A stretch of 64,000 nt of DNA from Ooceraea biroi (lineage: Eukaryota > Arthropoda > Insecta > Hymenoptera > Formicidae), in NCBI RefSeq assembly GCF_003672135.1, contig NC_039514.1:4650001-4714000 (forward strand), read 5' to 3'. The translations under genes were made by a program, and so were the position numbers. Each line of letters opens with the position of its first letter. Position 1 is the stretch's first letter. Under the pieces are notes generated by a model, which worked only from the letters and a program-made list of their open reading frames with translations, was not told the origin of the DNA and did no database searches. Positions 1 through 9,770 of the stretch are shown here, one piece after another.

Positions 1-830
1 GGAAGAGGTTGCAAAGTATCAAAGTGCTATATTTGTTTATTCATTTGTTTCACTCCTAAAGCCATGCATATCGAGCTTGTTTCAGACTTAACAAGTGAAA
101 CTTTTGTAGTGATCTTGAGGCGTTTTGTTTCACGTAGAGGCCGACCCACGCGAATCTATTCAGACAATGGTACAAATTTTGTGGGGGGAAATACTTCCCT
201 AAATTTGGTAAGTTCTTGGCCGCGGAAATGAAAACTATAAGCAAAGTAATGGCGGAATATGAAATTTGTTGGAACTTCATACTCTCTTCACTTCGGAGGA
301 TTATGGGAGCCCGGGGTGAGGTCTATTAAATATCACTTAAAAAGAGTCGCGGCAAACGCGTTGTTAACATTTGAGGAATTGTATACACTGCTCGTTCAGG
401 TGAAAGCTATTTTGAACCCTTGTCCTTTGACTCCTCTTTCATCCGATCCTACTGATCTTTCTCCTTTAACCCCCGCTCATTTTCTTATTGGGCGGCGATT
501 TGACTCCGTTGTCGATCCCAGCTTTCGCGACATATTAAGGAATCCCGACTCTCTACTTGGCAACGGCTGCAGCAAATTCAACAAAACCTATGGGAGCGAT
601 GGAATAAAGAATACATATCGGAGTTGCAACAGCGGATCAAGTGGCGATCCCCATTTCCTGCTCTGTCACGGGATTCGCTCGTCCTAGTCAAGGAGGACAA
701 CCTTCCACCATTGAAATGAAGGCTGGGAAGAATCGTAGATACACATCCAGGAGCTGACGGCATCTCGAGTTGCATCCATACACACCTCATCGAACATTAT
801 TCGTCGCTCATTGGTTAAAATATGTCCATT
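1..830 (+). pseudogene. BEL/Pao LTR retrotransposon, integrase and C-terminal domain (decayed)
   Basis: Reading from base 22, the plus strand gives a BEL/Pao integrase core: KCYICLFICF, HIELVSDL, then RRGRPTRIYSDNGTNFVG, which holds the second catalytic aspartate of the DDE triad. After frameshifts and stops (about 190-260) it resumes with HFGGLWEPGVRSIKYHL, which carries the catalytic glutamate, and then TPAHFLIGR. From about 600 a further shift leads to the DUF5641-like C-terminal domain (LVLVKEDNLPP at 683-715). The integrase would insert retrotransposon cDNA into the genome. The first catalytic aspartate and all of gag, protease and reverse transcriptase lie outside the window. At least three frame breaks make this a dead copy. 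The family call is firm; the exact clade is not. Confidence 0.8.
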
Positions 831-1694
831 GTCTCTACCCGAAGAAGAATGTGTTCGAGCTCCAGAAGGCCATACTTCTAATTGAAGAAGATTGTATTTT
901 GAAAAAGACTGTATGCGTATAATTTCATTAGCATTTTGTTCAATTTTATTATTATTAACATGTTTCTTTAGTAGCGCCTAGGGTGAAGCGAAGAATGTTG
1001 ATCTTACGTTTGCGTGATAAGGTTTGAGAATTAGATTTAGAACAATTATATCGTGCAATTATTTATTTTCTGGTTTGGCTAACTTAAGGAACTTTTACAT
1101 GTTAACCGATTTAAGTTGTGTTTGGCATAAATTTCATATATGTTAAGTTGCAATCATTATTTTCAAAACATCTAGTGTTAGATAAGATGCGTTATTTACA
1201 ATAGTTTATGTCATGTTTAAATTTATAGTAGTTACTTTGCAATAGTTTTAGTGGATAGTTGGGGCCAGAAAATTTCGTTCAAACAAAAACAAAAATTTTG
1301 TTTTAAATCAATTATCATTATATTGCGTTTACATTAGTTTCAACAACTTTTATTTATTAAAAACATGTTTTTAATGTCAGGGGTATTATGTTGCGCATTG
1401 TATCCTACTATTTTCATTGGATGGGCTTCATAGATTGGTTTATGACCGCGCGCCTACAGCGCCTCTCGCGTTCTTTATGTGCAAGCATTCATTCGGCAAG
1501 AAATAATGTTCTGTGCGTTAAAACGTTGGTCTTTCTGCATCATTACGAGAAATCCAGCGTAATCACATACAATTTAATTTATTTAATTTTAAAGCCTAAC
1601 CTTGACAGCGCCTCTATACTTATACTCAAGATCAAATAAGTATTGTCATTTGATGTATTTGTTGAAACCTTAGAACTTTTATATGAAATATTTT
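831..1694 (+). other. BEL/Pao 3' flank, possible start of its LTR
   Basis: No gene is visible. The stretch follows the BEL/Pao coding remnant and is AT-rich. A TGTTGCGC start at 1388, after a short G-rich run (1380-1384), resembles the beginning of a BEL LTR. This is inference only, because no second LTR is present for comparison. Confidence 0.25.
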
Positions 1695-1889
1695 TGGTAA
1701 ATTTCTATATTAGGAGTCTCATCTTCGATTTGATTCAAAATTTACATAAAGCTTCCTTTTCTACAATTAATAATTATGATATTTTCGAGGCGAGCAAACA
1801 ATATGTCCTTCCTGGGGGAAATCAAGTCATCATTTCAAGCACCATTCGCGTTTAGGAACAATTCGTTTTTTGTATGTTGTACACACTGT

Positions 1890-1891
<2 letters not shown>

Positions 1892-1926
<35 letters not shown>
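1892..1926. repeat. (TA)n microsatellite
   Basis: About 17 uninterrupted TA units immediately precede the 9-bp target duplication of the first MITE. Confidence 0.95.
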
Positions 1927-1927
<1 letters not shown>

Positions 1928-1939
1928 TTTATTGGAAAC

Positions 1940-2077
1940 GGGAGCGTCTCAATTGTGCACATGGCACATTAGGCCAATCAAAGTGCTTAGATTTGTTAGA
2001 TTAGGTTAAATTTGATTGATTTTATTGGCTTAGTGCGCCATGTGCGCAAGTGCACTGTGGGCAATTGATACCCTCCC
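1940..2077. mobile_element. MITE 1, 138 bp, with 9-bp target duplication
   Basis: It begins GGGAGCGTCTCAATTG and ends CAATTGATACCCTCCC. The ends are imperfect inverted repeats extending through a GCACATGGC block and a GGCCAATCAAA/TTTGATT block. The 9-mer ATTGGAAAC occurs exactly at 1931-1939 and 2078-2086, a clean target-site duplication. The element is non-coding and therefore non-autonomous. A 9-bp duplication is typical of Mutator-like elements, and 8 bp of hAT or P; the superfamily is not settled. Confidence 0.8.
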
Positions 2078-2164
2078 ATTGGAAACCACTTTTCAAACAA
2101 TTGTGTAAACACGTGACTCAAAATTTCATTCATATAAATTATTATTAAAGTAATAATGTCTGGA

Positions 2165-3040
2165 ATAAATATATAGGAAACTGGCGTCATCCCCGATTTC
2201 AATAATTGTTTAATATGTCATCAAGGTTATCACTCTGAGTGGTGGGGAGGGTATCAATTGCCCACAATATAATTGCGCACATGGCGCACAGGCTAGTAAA
2301 ATTAATCAAATTTAACCTAACCCAACCAAACTAAGCAACTTGATTGGCCTGTACGTAATATGCGCAATTGCACTGTGCGCAAATGAGACGCTCCCTTCTG
2401 AGTGATTTTCAGAAAGTTTTAGTCGACGGTCATTGTTTATTAAAAAGTTATTAACAAAAGAAGTTTAATGGTTTTGCATGAATTTTCAGCTGTACATACC
2501 AAACAAGAAGTTGACCTTGACATATATTATAGAGATCATCGTCCCGAGTAATCCACATAAGGTTTTAGCTGTCGCTCGTAGTTTATTAAAAAGTTATTAA
2601 TAAAAAACGTTTAATGATATTGTACGAATTTTCTACGCGAAAAAAGGAGTTACGGGTTGAGTTACATTAGGGTAGGTTAGATTTTTGCAGCAAGAGGGTG
2701 CAGGCAAAGTCCCTCTCCCGTCCACACAGTATAAAACACTGGAATCTGCAAATCTATAAAGGAATCTATAGATATAAATAGTGGAAGTTGGGTTCCGCCC
2801 CTCCCTCTGCATCCTTTCCCCGCAAAAATCTAACCTAGTCTAACTCAACTCTCAACTCTTTCGCATAAACAGCTGAAAATTCATGCAATATTATTAAACG
2901 TTTTTTGTTAATAAACAATGACCCTCGGCTAAAACCTTCTGAAGGTCACTCAGAGTGATGACCGTGATGACAATATTATGACAAATTAAAAAATTATTGA
3001 AATCGGAGGTGGCGCTAGTTTTCTATACACATATTTATCT
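2165..3040. mobile_element. Palindromic element related to the one at 55.4-57.6 kb
   Basis: The left arm (about 2172-2240 plus 2400-2480) pairs with the right arm (about 2865-3035). Both contain the CACTCAGAGTGATGACC/CACTCTGAGTG block and an AAAAAGTTATTAACAAAA block with a TTTAATG motif. The same phrases (GTCGCTCGTTGTTTGTTAA-like, TTGACATATATTA) recur in the larger palindromic element at 55373-57623, so the two belong to one family. No ORF is seen. The interior (2650-2850) includes GGTTAGATTTTTGC and its reverse complement. Confidence 0.55.
2245..2395. mobile_element. MITE 2, same family in opposite orientation
   Basis: It starts GGGAGGGTATCAATTG and ends AAATGAGACGCTCCC, the mirror arrangement of the MITE at 1940-2077. 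Flanks are CTCTGAGTG (2233-2241, then three extra bases) and TTCTGAGTG (2396-2404), an imperfect 8-9 bp duplication. It has inserted inside the left arm of the surrounding palindromic element. Confidence 0.7.
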
Positions 3041-3273
3041 ACAGTACTACTTGATGATTTTCCCCAAGAACGACATATTGTTTACCCGTTTTTACAATAT
3101 CGTAATCGTACTCTTAATTATAAGCCGAAAGGAAGCTTCCTGTAAATTTTGAACAAAATCGGAGGTGAGATTCCTAATACAGAAATGTACCACTTTTTTC
3201 TGACATATCTTGTTTTTGAGATATTTCACCGGTCTGGGACTTGTTACTCAGCCTGTATATAATAGCAACATAC

Positions 3274-6200
3274 TCAATAGCTGTGCGATGAATATCCACT
3301 GCATGACTTATCTTCTTGTATATCTTGTTTTTATTCCCTCGATTAGTTACTTCGTAACTGTTTATTCGCATTGCCTGCTTGAGACGGTAACTGTAAACAA
3401 ATTTATTCTTTTGTAGATTTTTACTGTGTAGATTTCCTATATTTCTTGTGACATATAAAAAAGAATTTATTTATAATTATAATTCTCATTTCTGTTTATA
3501 TACTTTCTTACCTAGCAATGTCAAATAATCCACAGAAATGTATAAAGTATCCCGTCATCAATATTGCTGTTCCCACTAAAGTAGCCACAGCTATGCAAAT
3601 GGCTGAGTACAGATGCAGCAAAATAAAATACATATATTTTTCTTGATCGACAAAATATTCAGTCATGATAAGCATTTTGAGATGTAACTTGGATTTATTT
3701 GTAAGAAAAGAGATCCGCAGAAGTGGCAAAGCAGAAATGGAGATGGATACACTGCCCATCGCTACCACTGAGTATGTTTTAAAGAAATAACTAACAAATT
3801 GATCATATAAATTTACGTTCTTTAAGGGGAAGTTGGAGTCGTCTGTATGAGTGGCCTTCATTTGGACACGTTACAATTGGACACGATGCAAATGGATACG
3901 TTGCAAATGGACACGTTACTTTGCACACGGTTCAATTGGACACAGTGCGTTTGGACACAGTAATTTTAGATAGAGTAGCTTTTGGACACTGTTAATTTGG
4001 ACGCGAATGAATTTTGTACACCGCTAACTTGCACACCGTTTATTTGCACACCGTTCAGTTGCACACCGTGCAGTTGCATACCGCTCAATTGCACACCGTT
4101 CAGTTGCACACCGTTCAGTTGCACACCGTGTAGTTGTACACGTAAAAAGGGCACACTGTTTACTTGGATATATTACAGCATACGTATTAAAGTGCGCACG
4201 TGAGGAAGTATACAAAATCCGCAAAAGTATTCACCCAAGCGTATACTTTCCCAGTATAAAAAATTAATAATATTAAAGTAAGAAAGTTTATACTGGGAAA
4301 GTATATGTTTGGGTGAAAGAGCACAAAGAGACGAGCTTCGACTGTCACCTAGTACTCTTCCACATAAAATAAATAACAAAACTTTGGGGTGAGCAAAAGT
4401 ACTGCGTGGAAGTTACAATATAGAACCTTGCTTTGCGTGGAACCTCGCTTCACATGAATTGAAAACCTATTTGGAATCGCATTAATTTGCAGTGCAAGTA
4501 CACACGCGTTCAAATTCGCGCACTTTTGTCATGAGCATGTAGCACGGAGCATGCGCAGGTGACCACAGAGGATGCTCGTGTCACTACATTTTGTCGGTAT
4601 GACAGATATCCTAACCTGAAGAGTTTCCAACTTTAACAATTAATATCTCGCTTCACGGGGCAGAGCGACGATTTTCTTTGCCAGATTCTTTCGTTTTGGA
4701 TGAAAACGCGTCGATTGAGTATAAATTCATCGATATTTAAGGTGATACCCGTATTCTTAATAATTATCGAAATAAGTAACACTTTTCACGGATTTTTTAT
4801 ACTTCCTCACGTGCGCACTTTAATACGTATGCTGTAATATATCCAAGTAAACAGTGTGCCCTTTATACGTGTACAACTGCACGGTGTGCAACTGAACGGT
4901 GTGCAATTGAGCGGTGTGCAACCACACAGTGTGCAACTGAACGGTGTGCATTTTTACGTGTCCAACTTAACGGTGTGCATTTTTACGTGTCCAACTGCAC
5001 GGTGTGCAATTGAACGGTGTGCAAATAAACGGTGTGCAAGTTAGCGGTGTACAAAATTCATTCGCGTCCAAATTAACGGTGTCCAAAAGCTACTCTATCT
5101 AAAATTACTGTGTCCAATTGAATCGTGTGCAAAGTAATGTGTCCATTTGCAACGTGTCTATTTGCAACGTGTCTATTTGCACCGTGTCCAATTTTAACGT
5201 GTCCAATTGCACCGCTCCCGTCTGTATTACCATGAGATAAAATAACACTAATATTTTTTTGATTGTACAGAAGAAGAAATCCTTTTCCACAATTAAAGTA
5301 TACACAGTAATATTAGGTGTACAAATAAGTTTTAAAGCGTTTTTAAGACACTGCAAAACGTATTTGAGAGAAAAGAACAATACATTTATTCATCAAAATA
5401 TGCGCCGTCATTATTTATCACCTTCTGCCATCGGTCAGGCAGCTGACGGATTCCAGCAGTAAAGAAGTATTCGTCGTGTGACGTGATGAAGTCGTCAACC
5501 CATTTTTGCACTTCGTCAAATGTCCGGAAGTGAACTGAAGACAAAGTATTTTACATGGATCGGAACAAGTAATAGTCTGAAGGGGCTATGTCGGGACTAT
5601 ACGCCGGGTGCTCCAAAACTTCCCAGCCAAGGGTCAATAACTTTTCCTTGATCGATTTTGCAACATGGGGTCTTGCGTTATCATGGAGCAATTTCACGGG
5701 ACGCAGTCCTTTGCCAGTAAATGGACGTTTTCGACTGATTTCCTCGTTCAATCTCAGCGATTGTTGCTTGTAGCGATCAGCAGTAACAGTTTCACCCGGT
5801 TGCAAGAGATCATAATACAGCACACCCTTGATATCCCACCAGATACATAACAAAACTTTCTTCGAGTGAATATTGTGCTTCGGTGTTGATGTCGTTGCTT
5901 GACCGGGATCTACCCAGTGTTTTTTGCGTTTGGGATTGTCGAACCATATCCACTTCTCATCGCCCGTCACAATTTTTCACAGAAAAGACTTCCTACGTTG
6001 TTTGTTTAACAGATTCAAACACTTCATGACATGCTCATCTTTGTTCCTCTGACTCAGTTCATGTGGCACCCATTTTCCTTTTTTGTGAATCTTTCCCATT
6101 GCGTGTAGACGATTAGAAATAGTTTGTTGAGTTACTCCCACTTGTTCAGCAAGTTCTTTTTGCGTTTGCGCGGAGTCTTCATCCAGTAATGCTTGCAATT

Positions 6201-8153
6201 GCTCATGTTCAACCTTCTGCGGGGCATCGCTACGTTCTCGATCGCTAATCTCAAAATCACCAACTTTAAACCGCCTGAACCAAAATTTACACGTGCTTTT
6301 CGATACAGTATTCTCCCCAAGAACAGAACATATTGATGCACATGCTTTTACAGCACTTTTCCCCTGGTGAAATTCATAACAAATGCAGTGACGAATAAAT
6401 GCTTTGTCGCTTGCCATCCTTCACCTACCAACGTTTAAGAACGTTTGAATGCTGAGCCAACTTCTGCGTCGTTTTTATTACTCTGGACTGGTTACAGTCA
6501 CATGACAAAACCGCGGGAGAATTTCTTATTTGTAAACCAGCAGTATACGTCACACAAAAAACGCTTTAAAACTTATTTGTACACCTAATACAATCTGCAG
6601 TACTGGACTTTATGTAACAAACGGAAAAAATTCGAAAATTACAGTTCTTATCATGCGATAATTCGCCTAATATGAAAGTGTTGGACTTTTTACGTGCAAA
6701 ATTGGAGTACTGCAGGTTGAAGACAGACTAAAAGAATATGAAGAATATGAAAAGAGTTTTAGAAGGAGTTTCGAAGTGTAGTATAAAAGATTACTGCAAT
6801 TTACAATTTTGTGCATATCCAAGTCGTGTCGAAGAATAAAACATGCACAAGATTAGGTCCTTGATATCGTGTAAAAGGATTTTTTATTCTGCGCAACCAA
6901 TAAAAAGATTTATTAAAAAAAGTTATTTACTCCGTCGGTAATACAGACGACTCCAGCTTCCCAGTAATACGTTGAAATATAGTTATAATACTAGTTCTTA
7001 CATATAAATCCAATTGCAACATATTTTGCAATTTGTCCACATTTTTTTATTATAGCAATTTCGTTTTTGTCATTTAGCTTGCTACAGACGTACTGAAGGT
7101 TTTCCAACAGATGCTTCACCTATCGTATTAAAAACGTATTAGACAATTCCTATTTTTGTGATACATTTTGCAAAGAGTTATAGTGTATAAAAGATAATAT
7201 AAATAATACATATGTTTAGAAACATATTGCAAAAATTGAACTTACAATATGCGTATTAATCCAAAAAGAATTGTATTGAATCACGCACAAAAGAAGGAAA
7301 AGTGTTCTAGAGAAAACCTTAATGATGAAGTTAATAGTACATTCTGTAGTTAGAAATGTTGTAAGCTGCAATCAATGAATTTATTTAAAAAATGAGGAAA
7401 TTGCACACTCATTTGATTAATACAAAATGTAGATATTTGTTGGAGATCGCTGAATTAATTTTAATGTATCTTTTGACATAATTTGTTATTGATTATTTAA
7501 CCATTGTTTTGCATTGTTAATATTGTTAAGCAACAAAATTTACGACCTCGTAACAAAACATAACAGATTTGACTAATTGACAAACAAAATTATTAAAAAG
7601 CAGAAAGAAGAATTATTATGCTAATTATGTGATTGAGTATACGGTTTTTATTAATTATTGAATCTGTTTAAAAAAGCTTCCTTCATATTGTCATTAATTT
7701 ATTCATTACAAATTAATGTGAACTAGTTACATTAATTATATGTTAATACAAGAGCATGACCAGTTGTTTATATATTCATAATACTGTTATTAAATGTTCA
7801 TAATTATTACATAGAGTTTTATAATTTTGTATTGTTATTTAATGTGTAATATAATTTTTAAATCTTGCATAAAACTGAAAAGTTCAACAAATAAAACATA
7901 TATGTAATAAAAGTAAAAATGACAATAATGAATAATTATATAGATAAAAAATATATGGCTATATATGTATATATATGTGTGTGTGTATTTTTAATATACA
8001 TTTACATACCTGAAATATAATAATGCTAATCGTAAGAAGAGAGAACAAAAATGATTGAAGTTTAACGAGTATTGTTCGATGATAAGGCCATAAGCCAAGT
8101 GTAATTAAAGATATTCGATGCATGTAAAGATATTGAGTATTAATAGAAGTCAT
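3274..8153 (-). CDS. Odorant receptor (insect 7tm_6 family), exons 1-5, C-terminus missing
   Basis: Five consecutive exons with matching phases and GT/AG borders can be read on the minus strand: exon 1 8153-8010 (MTSINTQYLYMHRISLITLG, then LWPYHR), exon 2 7365-7246 (LTTFLTTECTINFIIKVFS...), exon 3 7119-7002 (VKHLLENLQYVCSKLND...), exon 4 3767-3512 (EYFVDQEKYMYF, then CGLFDIA) and exon 5 3390-3274 (SYRLKQAMRIN, then SAVDIH-like ISHAVDIHRTAIE). The order and motifs are those of ant odorant receptors, which form ligand-gated cation channels with Orco in sensory-neuron dendrites. The product visible is about 251 residues against a usual length near 390, so the last helices are missing. Below 3274 only transposon DNA is seen. 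Intron 3 is 3.2 kb because of two insertions. Every exon is open. It is either a gene whose last exons lie beyond the window start or a truncated pseudogene; I lean to the latter. Confidence 0.8.
3849..5219. mobile_element. Foldback-like element with minisatellite arms
   Basis: Two arms of about 370 bp (3849-4215 and 4795-5219) are inverted copies. Each arm is largely a tandem minisatellite of about 15 bp (GCACACCGTTCAGTT type) mixed with a GGACACG-type variant. The inner borders (TACTTCCTCACGTGCGCAC and its complement) are also paired. The 8-mer GTCTGTAT at 3841-3848 and 5220-5227 is a perfect target duplication. Arms built of short tandem repeats are the hallmark of Foldback/Galileo-type elements. 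The terminus, read inward from the right, is GGGAGCGGTGCAATTGG, close to the GGGAGCG ends of the MITEs near 2 kb. It lies in intron 3 of the odorant-receptor gene. Apparent cysteine-rich ORFs here are translations of the minisatellite. Confidence 0.75.
4232..4318. mobile_element. Short hairpin MITE inside the Foldback spacer
   Basis: CACCCAAGCGTATACTTTCC near 4240 pairs with the reverse complement near 4315 (GGGAAAGTATATGTTTGGGTG). This gives arms of about 29 bp around a loop of about 25 bp. A related half (CTGGGAAAGTGTATGCTTAGG) is visible at about 57400-57422. Confidence 0.6.
5313..6588 (-). mobile_element. mariner element (mauritiana-like), complete ends
   Basis: Terminal inverted repeats begin TTAGGTGTACAAATAAGT (5313) and end with its complement at 6588. 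Both are flanked by TA (5311-5312, 6589-6590), the standard Tc1/mariner target duplication. The repeat resembles the Mos1-type end. At 1276 bp it is the usual mariner length. It sits in intron 3 of the odorant-receptor gene, on the same strand. Confidence 0.85.
5395..6417 (-). pseudogene. mariner transposase, DD34D, two nonsense codons
   Basis: Reading starts MASDKAFIRH at 6417. It shows the helix-turn-helix region (QTQKELAEQVGVTQQTISNR), the linker WVPHEL, then catalytic blocks TGDEKWIWFDNP (first Asp), LLHDNARPHVA (second Asp) and YSPDIAPSDYYLF (third Asp). The final PDRWQKVI block ends near 5395. A TGA just before the first catalytic block (about 5980) and a TAA after YYLFRSM (about 5550) interrupt an otherwise co-linear frame of about 340 residues. 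The protein would cut and paste its own element. With two stops this copy is inactive but only lightly decayed. Confidence 0.85.
6589..7001. other. Intron 3 remainder of the odorant-receptor gene
   Basis: AT-rich; nothing else recognised between the mariner element and exon 3. Confidence 0.5.
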
Positions 8154-8600
8154 TCTTGTTCCAGCATCCACACGGTTTGCGAGATGATATGTCAATGAGA
8201 TCACGCCTCTTCTTTCGAATATTTTACAATATTTTTCTCCTAATTTCTAAAACACAGTTCCCTAATTTAACATAATCATACATTGACGAAACGTAACATA
8301 AAGGATCGGGATACAAAGTGCTATAGAAATAATTTACTCGCAATTTGCGCGAGGAAGAAAAGTGGGCGATTAACTGACGATCGATTTGATGCCCTACAAA
8401 ATAAAATACCATGAATATTTCTCACAAAAAAATAATCATCTCATGATGTATTGATCGAAGATTGCGCAAGCGCAATTGACTTTTCCACACAGTACGTCTT
8501 TATGTTCTTCATTTTGGTCTATGCATTCATAGGATATACATGTTTCTTGAAAAGAGTGTTGTCTAGTTCATCTTACGTTACAGGTCAGTTTTGATCATTA
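8154..8600. other. Upstream flank of odorant-receptor exon 1
   Basis: No further exon or mobile element is recognised. The likely promoter lies here on the minus strand, but I cannot point to a convincing core element. Confidence 0.35.
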
Positions 8601-8691
8601 CAAAATTACCTTTTTTAAAAAAGGTAAAAGAGCGCCAAATGTAAGTGCAAAAACTAACTTCATAAAACTGTTTTAATCATATAATCAACTC

Positions 8692-8975
8692 TTATTGAGT
8701 TAATTTCTTTGATTTGGTTTCAACAACATTGAAACCAAATCTGACTAACTGCTGTCTAATATTTTCACTCCATTTTCTTATGTATGGGATCGTTAACATA
8801 ATATTATTATTATTTTGAACGTCATTATTATTTGTCATAATCTTGTCATTGTGTATAATTTTCTTTAATCGTCTATTTATATGTCTGTCAATAAAATTAG
8901 CTGGATAACAGTTATTCAGTAAAATGTTACGTACTATCTCAATATTGCTTGTATGGAAACGAGAGTCAGAAAATA
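8692..8975 (-). pseudogene. Penelope-like element, reverse-transcriptase C-terminal segment (inverted piece)
   Basis: The minus strand reads SDSRFHTSNIEIVRNILLNN, then CYPANFIDRHINRR, then PYIRKWSENIRQQ and FGFNVVETKSKKLTQ before a stop at 8692. This matches, block for block, the region after the reverse-transcriptase core of the PLE at 40.8-41.0 kb. It is only about 95 residues. It abuts, head to head, a plus-strand fragment of the same family. Confidence 0.75.
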
Positions 8976-9408
8976 TTAGACAGCAGGTAGTCGGATTTGG
9001 TTTCAATGTTGTTTGCAATGCACAGGCGAGGTTGGATTGTACGTATAATAAAGAGAGGAAAGGATGTATTGAAAAATGATGACAACGAATATTGTATATA
9101 GGATTGATTGTGAAAATTGCGACGTATGTTATGTGGGTCAAACAAAAAGACACTTAAAAACCAGAATAAAAGAACATATAAATGATATAAAAAAACACGA
9201 CAGCAATCATTCAGTTGTAAGTCGACACACATCTTGGCAGCAATCATAATTTCGATTGGAATAATGTCAAAATAGTACACCAGGAGAGTTTCTATAAAAA
9301 AAGAGAAATAGCGGAAATGTGCTACATTAAAAAATATAATACGGTTAATTTGCAACAGGACACAGAGAGTTTGTCTTGTGTCTATTATTCTGTATTGAGA
9401 CATATGTG
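8965..9408 (+). pseudogene. Penelope-like element, GIY-YIG endonuclease segment
   Basis: With frameshifts, the plus strand reads ENIRQQVVGFGFNVV, then DCENCDVCYVGQTKRHLKTR, then IKEHINDIKKH, NHSVVSRH, FDWNNVK and KKREIAEMCYIKKY. This is the GIY-YIG nuclease that PLEs use for target cleavage, preceded by its CxxC motif. Frame breaks near 9095, 9235 and 9300 kill it. The start overlaps the minus-strand fragment, giving an inverted junction at about 8970. Confidence 0.75.
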
Positions 9409-9770
9409 ATGTGTTTTGAACAACACACTTTGACTTTTAGTAGACAATAACACCTGGTCGTGGATGGATGATTGCTGACGTGTCTTAATAGTTTTTTCGT
9501 CTTGTTATGTAATAATGATCGTTTTCTGCCAGTAAGTAATTGCGTTAAAGTTTGTATGGTTTTGTTGTTAATTAAACGTAATTCATTATTATACTTTATT
9601 AAGGATTAATGTTAAGGGCGTATTTGATGTTTTGTAGAAAGCGATTTGATGTATTATCTACTTGAAAAGGACTGAAAGTGACAGTCGAAACGTAGTGGTA
9701 ACCAAAATTATATTGGCCAGTTGGGTTGCGATCTGTTTTAATCATATTTTGGTTCGATAAAAATGTTTTT
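9409..9770 (+). other. PLE 3' untranslated region with GAAACG hairpin
   Basis: AT-rich sequence after the endonuclease. At 9671-9695 a GACTG...CAGTC stem is followed by GAAACGTAG, a conserved feature of PLE 3' ends. The GGATGGATG and TTTCTGCCAGTA phrases also occur after the PLE at 42.8-42.9 kb. Confidence 0.5.

Larger units (their letters stand above)
1695..3190. mobile_element. Long inverted-repeat element (outer shell of a nest)
   Basis: The segment 1698-1835 matches the reverse complement of about 3049-3188, including TTCAAAATTTACA and AAACAATATGTC followed by a CTTGGGG/CCTGGGG block. The arms are about 135 bp and diverged. Between them lie a TA microsatellite, two MITEs and a second inverted-repeat element. 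The right arm begins about 100 bp beyond the last recognisable odorant-receptor exon, so this element may have disrupted that gene. No coding capacity is seen. Confidence 0.6.

Noticed and set aside
3966..4203. Cysteine/threonine-rich and valine/glutamine-rich ORFs on both strands
   Set aside because: They are translations of the 15-bp minisatellite in the Foldback arm; the period of 15 keeps all frames open.
4856..5380. Similar repetitive ORFs in the right arm
   Set aside because: Same minisatellite, inverted; no signal or conserved fold beyond the repeat.
8224..8412. 62-aa ORF just upstream of the odorant-receptor first exon
   Set aside because: Ends at a stop before the receptor start, lacks receptor motifs, and receptors of this family begin at the MTSINTQ-type start.
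9671..9695. Second complete hammerhead ribozyme
   Set aside because: The GACTG/CAGTC stem and GAAACG are there, but CUGANGA is not satisfied (CTGAAAG); at best a decayed relative.
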